Shown here in pieces: positions 15,117-29,540 of a stretch of DNA of 64,000 nucleotides. The notes beneath the pieces are model-generated. The model searched no databases, had not been told where the DNA came from, and saw nothing but the letters and a program-made list of their open reading frames with translations. This DNA is from Burhinus oedicnemus (Eukaryota > Chordata > Aves > Charadriiformes > Burhinidae), in the NCBI GenBank assembly GCA_008921705.1, contig VFFE01007646.1, forward strand, positions 802,163-866,162, given 5' to 3'. Every line of letters starts with the position of its first letter. Position 1 is the stretch's first letter. A program made the translations under genes and the position numbers.

Positions 15117-15793
15117 TTACATAAGCACACTTTCTCCACATACCAGCATAGGTACCTGAGACTTGTCTCCGCAGGGACTAAAATCCTTTAATAATTTGGT
15201 TTTAATTTCCTGAAATTAGAGGATAAAATTGGTGTTTAATGCAGCTTGTGGTGTCCAAATACAGTAAAACTAGTTCCTGATGAAGAGGAAACCTTAATGA
15301 AGGCCGAGATTGCAGGTAGGTGCCTGAAAGGATGCTGCAGCCCATAGCTGGAATCTCCTGGGTGTTTTGCATGTGCATAAATGGGTCGCATAATCATTCT
15401 GCTATTTGAATAATCTCTCCTTTAAAAAAAAAAATTAAAATCGCATTTCTAATCTGTTTACTGTGATCACAAAGCACAGAAGTAAATGTGATAATAAGCT
15501 GAGACTATTATTACTTATCTATTGTAATTCACAAAACAAGAAATTAGGTAATTATGTTAATGAGATAATATTCACAGCCCAGAATTTAAAGAATTATTAT
15601 GCAAATCACATCATGAATAGGGAAAGGAAGCAAAAGAAAGGTTTGCACACCACAGTCAAACAATTATGCCAGAATGCACACACCCTACTGAACTTTAATT
15701 TGAATGAATGGAATTAAATCATGTATTTTCATACTTTTCTAAACATGAAATACAGCATACTCAATTCATCCCAGTATGGGTAGGCACCATGTA

Positions 15794-15822
15794 AGCCTGC
15801 ATGCACAGAGAACATGCAGGCT
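15794..15822. other. Perfect 10-bp inverted repeat (hairpin)
   Basis: AGCCTGCATG at 15794-15803 is the exact reverse complement of CATGCAGGCT at 15813-15822, with a 9-base spacer. The stem is short for a pre-miRNA. Two further outer base pairs can form after a two-base mismatch, but no longer arm is visible. It may be a chance palindrome, as the core GCATG/CATGC is itself palindromic in part. Confidence 0.7.
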
Positions 15823-18800
15823 GCACTGAAATTAGTTTCACCTTTTTTTTTTTTTTTAGTATGACTGGCTAAGCCATATTGCTTCATGTAAAACCTACAT
15901 AAAACCTCCATTTTCTTCAGTTAAAATTTATACAACAGTGTAGATACTTTATCAGATGCTCCCTTCTGGTACCACAATATTCCCTCCCATCAGATTCCGC
16001 AAATCAGAATAAAGTAAAAAGGTTCCCAGGAAATGAACACGAGTAGTAATGTCCAACTAATAAAAGGTCAGAGACGAGAGCAGGGGCACATACGTTCAAA
16101 TGACCCTGTGACAGGGGGTTACTTGCCCATCGAATTGAGAAAGAAGAATGCGTTCCCACCAGCTGAGCCCAGGGCTGACAGACAAGAATGCCAGGTTTTG
16201 TCTGAAGTTACTTTGCTGTCTTCTGTCTTGGTGAGCCGAAGTATGTTTTGGTTTGAGTAGGATTTTGGTGTGGTGGTTTTTTTTTTCTTCTTCTTTCTTA
16301 CCTTACAATCCTTCCCTCACAGCCAGGGAAGCTCCTCGCATAATAGTGCTCAAGGGCTTTGTCAGAAAATGAGAGGTGAGGAGTTGTGAAATCCTCCAAT
16401 TTAGGTAATATTCAAATACAAATATTTAAATAATCTTTCACTGTGGGATTCTAACACACTGACTTTTACGCAGCTTAAAAGTTCAATGACCTGATAAAAA
16501 GTCTCCAGTAAATTACACCACTCAGCTGACCTACTGCAAAGATGTTTGAGCTCTAAAAGGAGAACACTTCAGCTAATTGAGAGATATCCTTAAACTCTGG
16601 GAGTGGAGCTGTAGAAAAATACATTTACTTGAAGGTGTTATTCCACAGCGAGACCAATGAGGCCACGAGCAAAGCCATACTGTGGTCCCCTTTAAAACTG
16701 TAAGGTCAACACATTCATTTCTCAGTTCGTTAAACTATGATCTCAGTGGCATTTTTTAAAAGCTATGTTGATGAGCTAAGGCTAATTCAAATGACAATGG
16801 GAGAAGAGCCAAAGAAAAGTTTGAAACCAAGGAACTGCCTGACCTTGAATAGCTGCTTGGCTCCGTCAGTAACGGGCTGGGCTAGCAAAGGAGCAAAAAC
16901 TAAAGAAAACACAAAATGTGCCCAAATGTACGTAAGATGAACAATACAAAAACCGTGCTTATTCATTATCTCATTACTTTGGCGCTTGTCCTCCTCATCC
17001 AGCAAAAAGAAAGGTTACACCTGGGACAGCTCAGCCTTTCACAAAAGGGAAATCAAATAGGATTTACCATTTCCTAATGTAAGGCTGACCCTCGTAATAA
17101 GGAGGAGGGGACTGTGATGCTGGGAAAGCTTTTCTCATTAAACTGTCAATTTTGTGTTTCTAAAAAATTGATTACGTGAGGTACATGTTGATGATCCTGT
17201 GAATTTTAACAACTTTAAGCCAATTACACCAGCATCCCAACACAGTTTCAATATTGATGCCGGGATGTTACCTTTTACATCTGAATGAAGTGAAATCTTG
17301 AAAAGCCAAAGCCAGGAAGGATAGCTTAAAACGTGAGAATGCAAAGGGCAGCTTTATGATATGTAGCTGCCATAAAACACACCATTGTTTAAAGCATTTT
17401 GTGATAAAAAGCAACAAGTTCCCTTAGAAATCATGACAAAGCATCACTTCTCAAAGCCTAAAATTACTGTGATGGAGACAGAATTTCCTCCTGGCTTTAC
17501 CCGTGAATCGGATTACATAGCAGGAACATAAAATGGAATTCAGTAGCAAAGAAGCTCTAGACCTATTTTTATGTTTTTAAGCAGGAAATGGTGCAGACTA
17601 CTAGCAGGATAAGGAGTCACATATGTCCCTTTAAACTCCTGCTTGGGGATGAGTACAGTATCCTTATGCACCAGCAAAACCTAACTGTGGGAAATAGGGA
17701 AACAAAACCAACAAATCAAGAAAAAAAGCCAACACCCTAAAAAGCTTTAAAATGTCAGAAATATCTCATGAAGTTAGATTGAAATGTTTCATCAGTGAGT
17801 CCTTGAACTGCGGTCAGGGATTGATAAATTTTTTGTGGAAAAAATTAATATATTTTGTCTCTTTTCCCCCTACTTGCAGCTTCTACGCTTTGAATTTGGA
17901 AAGCTGCAATAACAAAAAGCCAGTGTGCTCTTTGTGCGTTTGATGTTTCCAGGACTGTAGGTAGAGTGAGAACTACTTTATAGTTAACGTCTTCTTTAGT
18001 TTAGGAACCATATTGCCATTACAACGACTGAGAAAGGCATTTATTTTAATGGAGCGTAGCCTTTTATACAACAATTGTATCAAATCCTAATGTCAGAAAA
18101 GTTTTTGTTGGTTAGGTTTAGCCATTTCTGGCCAGGTTAGTGCTTGGTAAGTTATTCTTAGGGAGTGAGCATATAAATTTCCATCTTATTTCAATACTTT
18201 ACATAAACATGAAAGATTAGTGCTGTGTGTAACTTCTAGGGGAAAAGAACAATATACTGGATAACAGAGTTTTTAAAGAGACTGACAATTCTCTGCACTA
18301 ATTTACTAATTTTTAGTTAATATTATCTATAAAAGCATGTTTTCTAAACCTGATAAAGACAGAGTGCACTGATTTACATTCTAGACTGCCCCAGTATCGT
18401 TTCCTACTAGAGATATCTACACAGTTGATATTTTGCAGAAAGAAAAATATACTTTGCGTTAGGGACAAGCCAAGATTTTCTTGATATATACAATTTTACT
18501 ACATGTACTTTTTGAAAAACGCTTAAACTGTACTTTGATTGCAAAGGCATTCAATACTTTCTACCTGTAATTAATAGGCCAAAACAAAAGCGGACCAATG
18601 CTTAACACTGTATTCACTGCAGAAGCATTAGTCCCGAGTTAGAATTTCACAAGGATTGAAAAAAATTACATTCTATGAGTGTGATGAATGAATGATGAAT
18701 GAAATTACTTTATCATCTTCAGACTAGAGAAAAAAAAGAGGGTTTTTTTCTTAGTCTTAAGTGATTTGATTCAAACAGCAGGTTTACTTTCCACTTCATC

Positions 18801-21800
18801 TATATTTAAGATACATTTCAATGGTTCTCTGGTTCAATAGCAACTACCAGCGTCCAGGACTTGATTTCCACCCATATACTGATCCATATGTCCCACCCAA
18901 GAGCAACCTCATGAGGACAGAAGAGACATTATTAACAACAAAAATAATACAGAGGAGTACTCAACATCAGTTCTGTGCAGGCTCTGCCTCCCTGCTATTA
19001 CTAAGCCCAGGACACATTGGCATTTTTTGACAAGTTTTCTTACGCATGTGTTTAACCTTAAAGCCATGCACGTCTCTCTGGAGTCACTGTTCGTCAGTTG
19101 ACACGGGACTGATTTTCAAATGATTGCTAAATTAAGTTCCAAGTATTATTTTTATCTATTCTCAAAATTGTGCAGAGATTCTACATTATTATTAATATTT
19201 CTTAATCAAGCAGCTATTCCTAGAGATACTGCAAGGGAAGAAGAAGGTATTATTTTTAGTATTAATTGCATTCCACTATATAGATATCTATAAAATTATT
19301 TTTTAAACCAAGCTTTTTATTATCCTTCAATTAAAAGACCAAGAAATGATCTATTGTATGAACAGATGTCAAATTAAGCAGCATCTGCCTTGAAAGTATT
19401 TTTAGAGTATTTTAAAGAAGTTTATGGACTTAAAACAGTGTGTCCTTAAGTTATTTTTCGGTGAATTAGTTTACTGCTGGAAGTTAGTAATACATAGACA
19501 TAAGCTGAATGAATCACAAAGTATAAACATGAAGAGAGTATAAATAAGTACTTATTTAAAAATTAAAAAGGTTTTTTTGTGTATGTCAGAACTTAGACAT
19601 TTTCATGGATGTATGACATTTTATTAAAACAGTCTTAAGCATTCACCATGAAAGCACTTTTGTGAGCAGTTACTGTGCTGTTTTGTTATCAACAACCTTC
19701 CTTGTCTCAGTGGAAGGAAAATTTTTTAGTTTACCATAACACAAAAGATAAAGTAACAAAAACTATACATTAATCATGACTAACCCTAAGTCAACCTTAT
19801 AACAGGTAAATTGATATTCTGAGTTTATTGCTTATTGTGCTCACATTTCTGTCTTCTCCTCTAGTGAAGTACTGAGTTTTCATATTTATTTTTTTTAGGT
19901 TTAGTCCAAATAAATTTAAATCTTCCACAATATAACTGCACAACCCCCCACTCACCAAATCAATTAACTCGTTCGATTTTTAATAGGTTAGAGCAGTGGT
20001 ATATTGTAGTTTTAAAGCAGTTCTAGAGGCAAATTCTATAACGATCTACATTTTTAAGCCCCTTTTATTGGATTGTTTCACTGTTGACCGTAGGGACTTT
20101 AAAACATCAGATTAGAGCTTGTGAATTCCAGACTTCTGTTGTTAAAATTGGATTCCTCAAAGTTTGTCCTGTGGCAATGCTTTTGTTTGGCTTTGCTTTC
20201 TTCCCCAGGGGCAGCAGTTTTCAGAACAAATGAAATACACAACAGTCAGCGAATGACTGAATGCACCAAATATTGTCACAACACCACTCACATGGTAGGA
20301 AAAGGATAGATGACAGTTAAAAGGGACAAAAAATGATTTAATGGCATTCATTTTCTCCCTTGCCCAGTGGATTATGCATTGGTTCAACAGCTGATGTGAG
20401 GCACATTTTGCTGATAAATCAGTGTCACCTACATTAATCTTTAAAATGAGAGTTGTTCAAGCCTTTGTATACTCAATAAGGTTTCTTTTTCCTACAGTGA
20501 AGTCTTGGGGACATTTGAAATACATTTCTGAGTGTAGGCTGCACAGAGAGCCATTCAGCAAGGGTTAGATTTAGTTCAGCTGTGAAGCCTAGCAAATTTA
20601 TTGGGGACATAAAACTTGGACGACATGGCATCTGCATTCCCTCTCTGTTCAGGAAACATGGCTTCTCGCTGACATACTACGGCTACCCCTTTCAGTGACG
20701 GCATTGGGAAGTTATGCATTTCATACTAGGGAAAATTCTGTCTTCCCATTATTCAGTATCACTAGCAAATCACGTTTTAACCTTAAAATCATAGGTTTAG
20801 ACTAGCAGAGAGAGGGGAACGGTGATTTTTACCTCCCTACATTCCCCCACTGTTTGGTTTTAGGCAGCTGCAATGCATTTTGCATTTAAAATTGCTCACC
20901 ACTGATGCTTTTCAGTCTTTGAAAATTCCTCCCCCCAAAAAGGTGCATCTTTTCTCACAGAAATTTTTCTCCTCACTCTGTATAAATTTAAGATAATTTT
21001 TCCTGAATAGCTTTGTTAAATCACTGCTGAATTTCCAACACCTGATACCCACTAGCTGGAAGCTGAAGATGAACTGATTTAGATTACAAATAAAGCACAC
21101 AATTTTACCATGCGGATAATCAAACCTTAGAACAATTTGCCTACAGGTGTTCTGAATTCTCCATCACCTGAAGTCTCCAAATCAGCATTTAATATTTCTT
21201 GAAAATATAAGCTCTAACTCAACCAGGGACCACATTATACCTGATGCAAGAGTTACTGCAGGAAGTTCTAGGTTTGTTTTACACAGCAGAACAGACAAAA
21301 CGACCATTATAGGGCTATTTAACCCTAAGATCTGCTAATAAGCTCACATAGTTATTGAATGGAAAAATAAGGAAACAAATGCAAAACAGTAGAACATATA
21401 ACTCTCTAGCCAAGTTCTCAAAGCAGAAAATGTGTCCTGCATCATTATCATTGTTTTCTAAAGACATTGTAGTATTAAGAATATATAGTAAGATGCTGTC
21501 AATTTGGAGGCTACTACTCGATTATCAAAAATATAAGGACATAATCCTAACTGAAGAAAAATTGCTATTGCAGGCAAGTACCAAAGTACAGAATGTTTCT
21601 ACCAAAACTAAGCATATTTATCTTAGACCAGTCAATCTTTCAAAATTATTCTCCTCTTGGCTTGCTGTTGCCCAAGTTGAGGCAAGACAGGCCTCTCTCC
21701 CTACTCATCAGTGGAAGTTTTGGCAGCTCTCTTCCTTGCTTTCAAGACAACAGATAATAAAAATATTGTGTTACTAATGATAACTTTCATAGTTTTGGAA

Positions 21801-22612
21801 TACATAAAGTTTGAAAAATAGATACGTAAATGACAATGCTTTTTGCATATCAGCTAGATGGCAAATAGAGTTTACTATCTGCTAGAATTAATGCATTCTT
21901 TTCCTCTATTGAAATAAAAGAGCCTTCATTTTCTGTTTTTCAGAACTACTGCATTCTGCAAGTAGTGTTCAATTCCACAAATCACTTGAATATATGCTTA
22001 CAGGTAAATTGACTTTCATAGGGTTATATTTGATATTAGACATGTACTTACTTTACTGAATACTGATAATGTTAGTATATTACTTTGCTGGCCCATCTTT
22101 TGTACCTCCCAGGCATGTCACAATCACAGTTATACCTATCTGAATATATATCAGTAATGCAGCACTTGATACATAAGATATGTTCAATAAAGACAGTGTT
22201 ATATCATCATCCTAGGACATTTGTTCTACTGGAAAAATTTCTGCAGAGACACATATTAGGACCAACCCAACATCCAATCCTTCATTTTTAAGAAAACGAG
22301 GGCATATATTTATCCTAGGACATAGGAAAATTCAAGCAACTGAGGACACCTAGGTGTCAGGTTTCCTATGCAGAAAACTCTATGCTCTGGAGTCTTCAAA
22401 GGGCTTAAAAGGCAAAGCAATTTCTATTAATAGAGACACCACCCAGAACAACCAAAAAGCTTCAGATATCTAAAATCCACCTTCCGTAAACTTTTTGATG
22501 CTGTAAATTGCTAAGAAGGCAATTCCAAGAAGGCATTCTAAAAAGAATCAACCACAGCGCCTAACTATCAGTAAGTACTGTTTGTTTCTAAACCTGAATG
22601 TTGGAGAAAATA

Positions 22613-22660
22613 GGGTGGGGGGGTTTGGGGGTTTGGTTTTTTGTTTCTTTTTTTTTAAAA
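22613..22660 (+). repeat. G/T-rich tract with G-quadruplex pattern
   Basis: Guanine runs of three, seven and five bases separated by one to three thymines are followed by a T-rich tail. At least four G3 tracts fit a canonical quadruplex pattern on the plus strand. It is the strand-inverse of the A/C-only tracts seen around 39-45 kb. No adjacent promoter or gene is visible. Confidence 0.65.
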
Positions 22661-24463
22661 GGATTCACCATTCTGCTCATTATACTTATTATTTCCCTTT
22701 CATTCTCTTAAAGCGTACTTCTCTGTTACCCTGAGCTGCATTACGAAATTTTCATACTCGATGCTCTTATAAAAACGTAACATGCACACAGGAAGACAGT
22801 CTGCCTTTGAGCGCCTCTTCTGAATTAATCAAGTGAATGGGTTTCTGCTCAAGTTTCAGCTTGCAATTCCAGTAAAATTATTATGGCAGTTTTTGATTTG
22901 ACTCACTTTGCTCCTGCCAGCCGATAGTAACGATTACCCCAAAATAAACTCTGAAAAATTAGTAAAAGTTGAAGCAGAAAACCAGAACTTCTAACAAAAA
23001 AAAAAGTCACATGGATTCCTTCTTCTCATCATCTTCAGTTGTAGCACCTACTCTTTCGGTTTTCCCAAGGTTCATATTATTTAGATTTCTGTGTACAGAG
23101 CTCTAACTCCTTTCTTTTTCTTCTATGTAAAAAAGAGGCAATTAAGACTCAAAGAAAATACGTCAAGTCTCCCATCTGAAATGACCAATCATCTTGCGAG
23201 TAGGAAGGATATAGCTTCAGATGGAGCGTCTTTAGGGAAATGGGATGTTACAGCTGGAAGAAAGGCTGTCTATTCGGGGAATTGCAAAAATAAATAAGGC
23301 TGGATTGAAACCTTAGCCTGAATAAATAATAGTGGGCTCTGGTTATCTTATCTTTAACATGCAACTTCCAGGGTTGTAAAACTTTTTTCTCACTGTGGAG
23401 GAATGGTTCCCTGGGAAGCTCCTGAGCCTCATGCAGTGAAAGCTGGTCTCAGTGAAGACAGTGACAGAAGGTGGAGACAGGGTGATGATACCCAGGTAGC
23501 TGTTCCTGTAGGATACTGCACAACAGACAACAACTTGAAACAAGTTCCTTTTTATTCTTCTGTAAGTGTAATCCCACCGCCAAAGTAGAAATATTTGGAG
23601 AAAAACCCTAACGCAATCTTCCAAATTTCTCATTGATAACTTCAGAAATGTATTTACTCCTCACAGTAAGGAGAAGCAGGTTGGTCAATATTGCAAGATG
23701 AGGCAAATACGTATTTGCTCTGACCAGGAAGCCAGAACTCAATCCAATTCTTGTAGTGACAAAGTCAAAACCAGTACAACAGGGGTTAAAGAAAGAATGC
23801 AAACAAAAATGAATTATTTTGCACATAAATGGTAGTTTCAAAGAGAAAATAAAATACAAGGTATAATTTAATTGAAGTCACTAGCCTATTCCCCACATTA
23901 TACCATGTGTTCATACAATCACTCGTGCAAATAGGTAAAATTCAATGAAAATGAATAAAGTTTCCCAATAAATTTTAATGCATTTATCTCTTTTACTATG
24001 AATCATATACAGAAGTTGCACAGGTCTCCAAAGTACCACATTTCCTAAAACTAATTACATCCATACCAGATAAAGGAATGCATTAAACACTGGTTTGTTC
24101 ACCCATTCGTTTACAGAGAGAGTTCATTATGAAAAAAAGCACAGCAACTGGATTATTAGCCAAATCCCATTTCCATTCCTTTCTGCAGCAAAACCCCCAT
24201 TCACTGGGACTGGTTTGTCTGTAGTATTTAATTTGCATTAAAGTCAGAGACAAATTCAGGGCTGGGGGGGAGGGTTGAAGCATGCCCCAACTTGAGTTGG
24301 AGAACATTCAGGTCTTTATTACCAACCATATTCTCATACAAAGAGATAGTATTTTTTTCTTCCACACATATTATTAATCTTATAGCACAGGAAAAAGTAA
24401 TCAAAGCACACACATAAGAAACACGGATCTGATGTATGGATACTCTTTGCTCGATAAAAAAAA

Positions 24464-25500
24464 CTGGCTGGATGGCTGGGCCCAAAGACTTGTGGTGAAT
24501 GTTGATGGCCAGCCACAAGTGGTGTTCTCCAGGGCTCAGTGTTGGGGCCAGTTCTCTTTAATATCTTCATCAACAACCTGGACAAGGGGATCAAGTGCAC
24601 CCTCAGTAAGTTTGCAGAGGACACCAAGTTGGGCAAGAGCATTGATCTGCTGGAGGGTAGGAAGGCTCCTACAGAAGGATCCAGACAGGCTGAATTGATG
24701 GGCTGAGGCCAATGGTATGAGGGTCAACAAGGCCAAGTACCAGGTCCTGCACTTGGGTCACAACAACCCCATGCAGCGCTACAGGCTTGGGAAGAGCATC
24801 TGGAAAGGTGCCCAGTGGAAAGGGACCTGGGGGTGCTGGTCGACAGCCAGCTTAATATGAGCCAGCAGCGTGCTCAGGTGGCCAAGAAGGCCAACAGCAT
24901 CCCGGCTTGTATCAGACATAGTGTGGCCAGCAGGACTAGGGAAGTGATCGTCCCCCTGTACTCAGCACTGGTGAGGCCCCACCTCAAATACTGTGTTCAG
25001 TTTTGGGCCCCTCGATACAAGAAAGACATAGAGGTGCTGGAGCATGTCCAAGAGGAGAGCAACGAAGCTGGTGAGGGGTCTAGGGACCAAGTCTTCTGAG
25101 GAGCAGCTGAGGAAACTGAGGGTGTTTAGCCTGGAGAAAAGGAGGCTGAGGGGAGACCTTACTGTTCTCTACAACTACCTGAAAGGAGGTTGCAGAGAGG
25201 TGGGGGTCAGTCTTTTCTCCCAAGTAACAAGCGATAGGACAAGAAGAAATGGTCTCCAGTTGCACCAGGGGAGGTTTAGGATGGATATTAGGAAAAATGT
25301 CTTCACTGAAAGGGTTGCCAAGCATTGGAAGAGGCTGCCCAGGGAAGTGGTTGAATCACCATCCCTGCAGGTATTTAAAAGACGGGTAGATGCGGCACTT
25401 AGGGACATGGTTTAGTGGTGGACTTGGCAGTGCTAGGTTAATGGTTGGACTTGATGACCTTAAAGGTCCTTTTCCAAACTGAACAATTCTATGATTCCAT
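24464..25500 (+). mobile_element. CR1 LINE, 5'-truncated, RT C-terminus and 3' UTR
   Basis: About 1 kb of plus-strand CR1. It begins inside ORF2 at sequence matching the CR1 reverse-transcriptase region and runs through the C-terminal part, where the peptide [18 protein letters not shown] and the later [17 protein letters not shown] are hallmark CR1 segments. It then passes through a lysine/arginine-rich tail and the 3' UTR to the terminal ATTCTATGATTCC. The protein is split over at least two frames: the segment at 24815-25099 is in a different register from the one continuing at 25044-25415. It cannot encode a working enzyme. The intact element would encode endonuclease and reverse transcriptase and move by target-primed reverse transcription. 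Absence of the endonuclease and the 5' RT region is the usual CR1 truncation. The 5' boundary is where recognisable CR1 sequence begins, accurate to about 10 bp. Confidence 0.95.
24815..25415 (+). pseudogene. CR1 ORF2 reverse-transcriptase C-terminal remnant, frame-shifted
   Basis: This is the coding remnant within the CR1 copy. The first part (24815-25099) reads RT thumb-region sequence with the conserved [15 protein letters not shown] motif. The frame is then lost near 25045-25090 and resumes one register away, through [16 protein letters not shown] and LYNYLKGG to a stop at 25413-25415. The final segment matches the conserved CR1 tail that includes [17 protein letters not shown]. The catalytic RT motifs lie upstream of the truncation and are absent. 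This is a decayed retrotransposon protein, not a host gene. Confidence 0.9.
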
Positions 25501-28500
25501 GTTTAAGATATCAGGACCAAATTTGCACTAGCATTCCTTCTCCCCAACCTCAGCCAACTCTATTTTGTAAGACCTTGAACTTCATATGACTACAGGGAGC
25601 TACAGGTAATGGACAATAAACATTTGCAAGCTGGCATCAAGAAAAGAACAAATATGAGAATATATGCCTAAGTAATTATCCCAAGTTATACCTACCCTTT
25701 AGCCATTACACAGTGAATGTATAAACCAGTGGCTATTGTATACTGTTAAAAAAAAAAAAAATCACTGAAGATGCCTAATTTTACAATTGTCAGCCTACAC
25801 CTCCAGTTCTGCCTTATCAACAAGAGATAAATGCCAGTGACACAGGGACCAAGTAGTGTGCAAATTATTTTTTTTTACAGTTTTATTTATAAGATTAAAA
25901 CACTTCCTTTGAGACACTGCAGCAGGGAAACAGCAATACATGGTGCATGAATCATGCAGTACTTTTAAGGGAAATATCTATGTGCCCCTATAGCATAATG
26001 TTGTTAGAGAGATTTGGTTTAGAATTTAGTGCTGGAGTGGACAAAGAAAGACATTATTGGACAATATTACCAACAGATTACAAGTGTGAATTGTAAATTA
26101 CATCAGCCCAATTATAAAGGAAACCACTGGAAATGTTCTGTTAATGATATGGCATAGATACAATGAAGTGTTTTCCAGCAGTAGAAGAAATACTGTATTT
26201 TATGCAGATTCTCTGCTGTGCACATAGCACATCAGGGTTGCACCTAATGGGGTTGTGGATAAAAGTCCTCATAACTATTTTTAGATGGAAACCATTTCTT
26301 ACTTCTCCTATAAAACAAACATCCCTCTTCACCTCCCAGTTTACAGTACTGATTCATGCTCCCTGTTTCCCAAGCCACAGCACCTACTGTAGTTCAAGGA
26401 GACAGTGAATCAAAGATAACATGGGGCTTCCGATTCAGGAATTGTTGTTTTTCAGTGCATCATCTGCATGAATTAAAGTACTAATGAGCTAAACAGCACT
26501 GAGACAGACTAGAGAAAAGTGAAGTGGGATGATTTTATAATACCATCTATATGCACTGTAGAGTAAATCAAAAGGATCTCATTTATTAATATTTTATTGA
26601 CTGTTACTTAGAAATAGTAAAGAAAAACAACAAATTCAGTGGCCAGAGTGGGTGTAATAAAGCAAACTACATAAGCCACATACTCCCTTAACAAAAAACG
26701 AGCAAAAGTGAATCTTTAAGTAGTAAAAGACCTACTTTAAGAAGTCAGTTCTTTTTGAAGAGGCCTAAAATGTCAAATCAGCAAATTTCAAATCAGCTAG
26801 TTGCATGTCAGTGTTCACTGGATAACAAAAAAAAAAAAAAAAGAAAAAAAGGGAAAATGTTTATGAGCAGTGGGATGCATCAGCTGCCTCCCCTTCCAAT
26901 AGCAGAACCCCTTCAACCCAAGCTGTCTGAGCAGGCCACCTGTTAACTGACAATGGTATCGTGATACTTCTGCATAAGTGTACCTTGCACAAAAGTTTCA
27001 GATTCATTTTTAGCTCCTTTTTTTTCCAGAACTACCATTTTAACTATTATTTCATCAGTATGCAAAAAATCTGAAAATTCCTATACGCAAAAACTTAACA
27101 TGAGAGTTATCAGACTTATCTTCTAGTTACTTTGCAGACAAGGCATAATTCCACCACCTTTGTTTTTTGAAGCTGGTGACAAATCTCGGTACGTCCAACT
27201 GTCCTTGAAGTTAGAGTGAGTCAAACATCTAAGCAAGCGGCCTCATTTTCACAACCTCAAATTGCCTTTTTCACCTTTAAGAATCCCCCTGCTATCACCA
27301 CAGAGCAGATCCTGACAGACTCGCTGCTGACGCACAGGAGGCAGCATTTTAGAAAACCTTTCATGCTCCATGTATGGGTATGTCAGAATTGCAGTTCCAG
27401 GAGAGAAAGAATATGTCACAGCAGGAGAGGGGGAGACATTTTGAACCACCACATAGGACTGCATCGAAGCCTGTCCTTTTCCTAGGCACCAAATTAATGC
27501 CAGGGAAGGAAAAGGAAGAAAAAGACCCTGCTTCCCTGAGAGGATGGAGAACTAATGGAGGACTGTGACAACAAATCATAATTTGGTTGCACGCAAACCT
27601 TTGGGGAGAAAACATCCAACGTGAATCTAACAATAGGCTGCTGCAGAAACATTAATAAAGCACAGTGGCAGATTGCAAAGGTGCATGAACATTGCCCCAG
27701 TAAATCATTCACTAGTTTGCTGCACAACTGACGTCCTGGGAAGAAGCTCTGAGACATGGCGTCACCCTTTCATTGCTGCTAGGAATGTCCATGTCCCTCT
27801 CCCCTCCCCTTCACTCCAGTTACAACTGAGCGTTACTTGCCAAAAAACAGGAGTATGGCAGAACCTCAAACACCACCAAGGCTCCAATGCCTCACTATTT
27901 TGGCAAACCAGCTTTAAAAATACCACTGACAATTTCCGGATGGTGAAAATGTTGTAAAGATGCGTAGCTAAGGACATACTTACTGGTTAGAAAATAAAGT
28001 TTATGGAAATTTCTACTTATTGTTCATCTTATACTGCTTTACAATGAAGGAATAAAAACAACAACAACAAAGGAAGACAACCCATTAACCTTACAATGCT
28101 TAAAATTTGAGGTGGAAGCCGATTTCACAGCCAGGCCTTATTTCTAAGCAATTTCCATGTAAAAGTCCATAGTTTTAAGCATTGGTTTTTTGGGACCATT
28201 TGTGCGAGACTGTTTTCTTTCACAACCACTCCTACGCTGTTACCCTCTTACTTCCAGGTTTAAGTTTAATTGACATAGTTTAATGCGTTGCTCCTACATT
28301 GAAATGGTACCTATCTTGCTTTCAGGGGACTTCTGGTATGTCAGAAGAACTGTCACCATAGGATACACAGAATGAAATCCCCAAACATGAGACACTTGTA
28401 CAGGGGCTTTTAAGCTTTATTTGCATCTGAGTTAAACGGAACAACAACAGAACTACGGAAGCTCGTGAATAATCACAAAGGGCAGAAAGTGCTTGCAGAC

Positions 28501-29540
28501 AGACTTAACACTACGTGGGTCATCACCGAGTTACTATTCTATGCATTTGAAACATCCATTTGGTCAGGCCGTACGAAACCTAAATATCATATAACAAATA
28601 CATGACTATCTAATGGAGATGAAATACAAGTTTTATATGGTACTATTGCTAATTAGCAAAACACAACATACTTCCATCTGGTATGAATTTCTTGCAATCA
28701 TTTTACTCAACTATGACAGGATATTTCTATTTATGTATTTATTTTACAAATACACAGATTCAAGGATAAAAAGAAACGGTTGCAATTTTAGATTATACTT
28801 TTGGTATAAATTCTATTGATTCTATAAATTGCACATAATTTATTCAGAAGTTTTCTTTTAACTGCTGTGTTTTAACTTTTTACTATGCTGTGAGGAACCT
28901 CTAGAATCAGAGACTTCACGTGGACTAACACTGCCAGATCCAATCTAAATCTTAAACCTGCATTTCTGCCAAACCTTTAGTTATGCACTTCTCAGCTTGT
29001 ACATCACTCTTCAACAGTTTGCAACAGCTTTCAACTGTTGGAAACATCGCCTTCCTCACTAATAGAAAAGCCCAGAGAACTGGTATTTTACCATAATCCC
29101 TAACAAAAGACAGATGACAAGTACAGGAACAAGTTACTGTTCCTCTCCATTACCAGTATGAAAAGAAAGTTTTCATTATCCTGAGAGAGTATCTGAACTG
29201 GAAGGGACAAAAGATCCTTTTGCCACTCCCTGCACCACTAGGGCAGCGGCAAGGAAATAATATGGGGGAGAGGGTGAGGAAAACAAGTATACAATACTGA
29301 CGTTTTTTGTGGGAAGAATGAGGAGAATTCTGACTTGTAGGACAAGGACATTTTCAGAACTCTTAACATTGTGGTGTCAAATCAAACTAGGAAATTATAG
29401 AAACAGGCACTCCAGTTTGCTCTGAAATTTTCAAACTGCAAAGCCAGTTTCACAAAGCTCACACAAGGTAACTTTTAGCTTAAGTAGTTGGTTTATGATG
29501 TAGAATGAAACTATACTTGATTTGCAGAATTTAAACATAA

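Larger units (their letters stand above)
12653..24463. other. Anonymous AT-rich non-coding DNA
   Basis: No gene or clear transposon is recognised. The longest stop-free frames (plus strand 13622-14020 and 21355-21777) are 132 and 140 codons, with no domain, no signal of selection and no neighbouring exon structure. Simple sequence includes a TTTG-type run at about 15088-15116, a T run at 15842-15857, a short GAATGAAT-type run near 18681 and a G/T tract at 22613-22660. A 10-bp hairpin at 15794-15822 is listed separately. Confidence 0.65.

Noticed and set aside
17870..17945. Polypyrimidine tract plus CTTGCAG followed by a short open segment, like a splice acceptor and exon
   Set aside because: The following sequence has no recognisable protein and no convincing donor. 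Such acceptor look-alikes are frequent in AT-rich DNA.
21355..21777. Plus-strand open frame of 140 codons
   Set aside because: Lys/Ser/Leu-rich and AT-driven, with no motif and no flanking gene structure. Treated as a chance frame.
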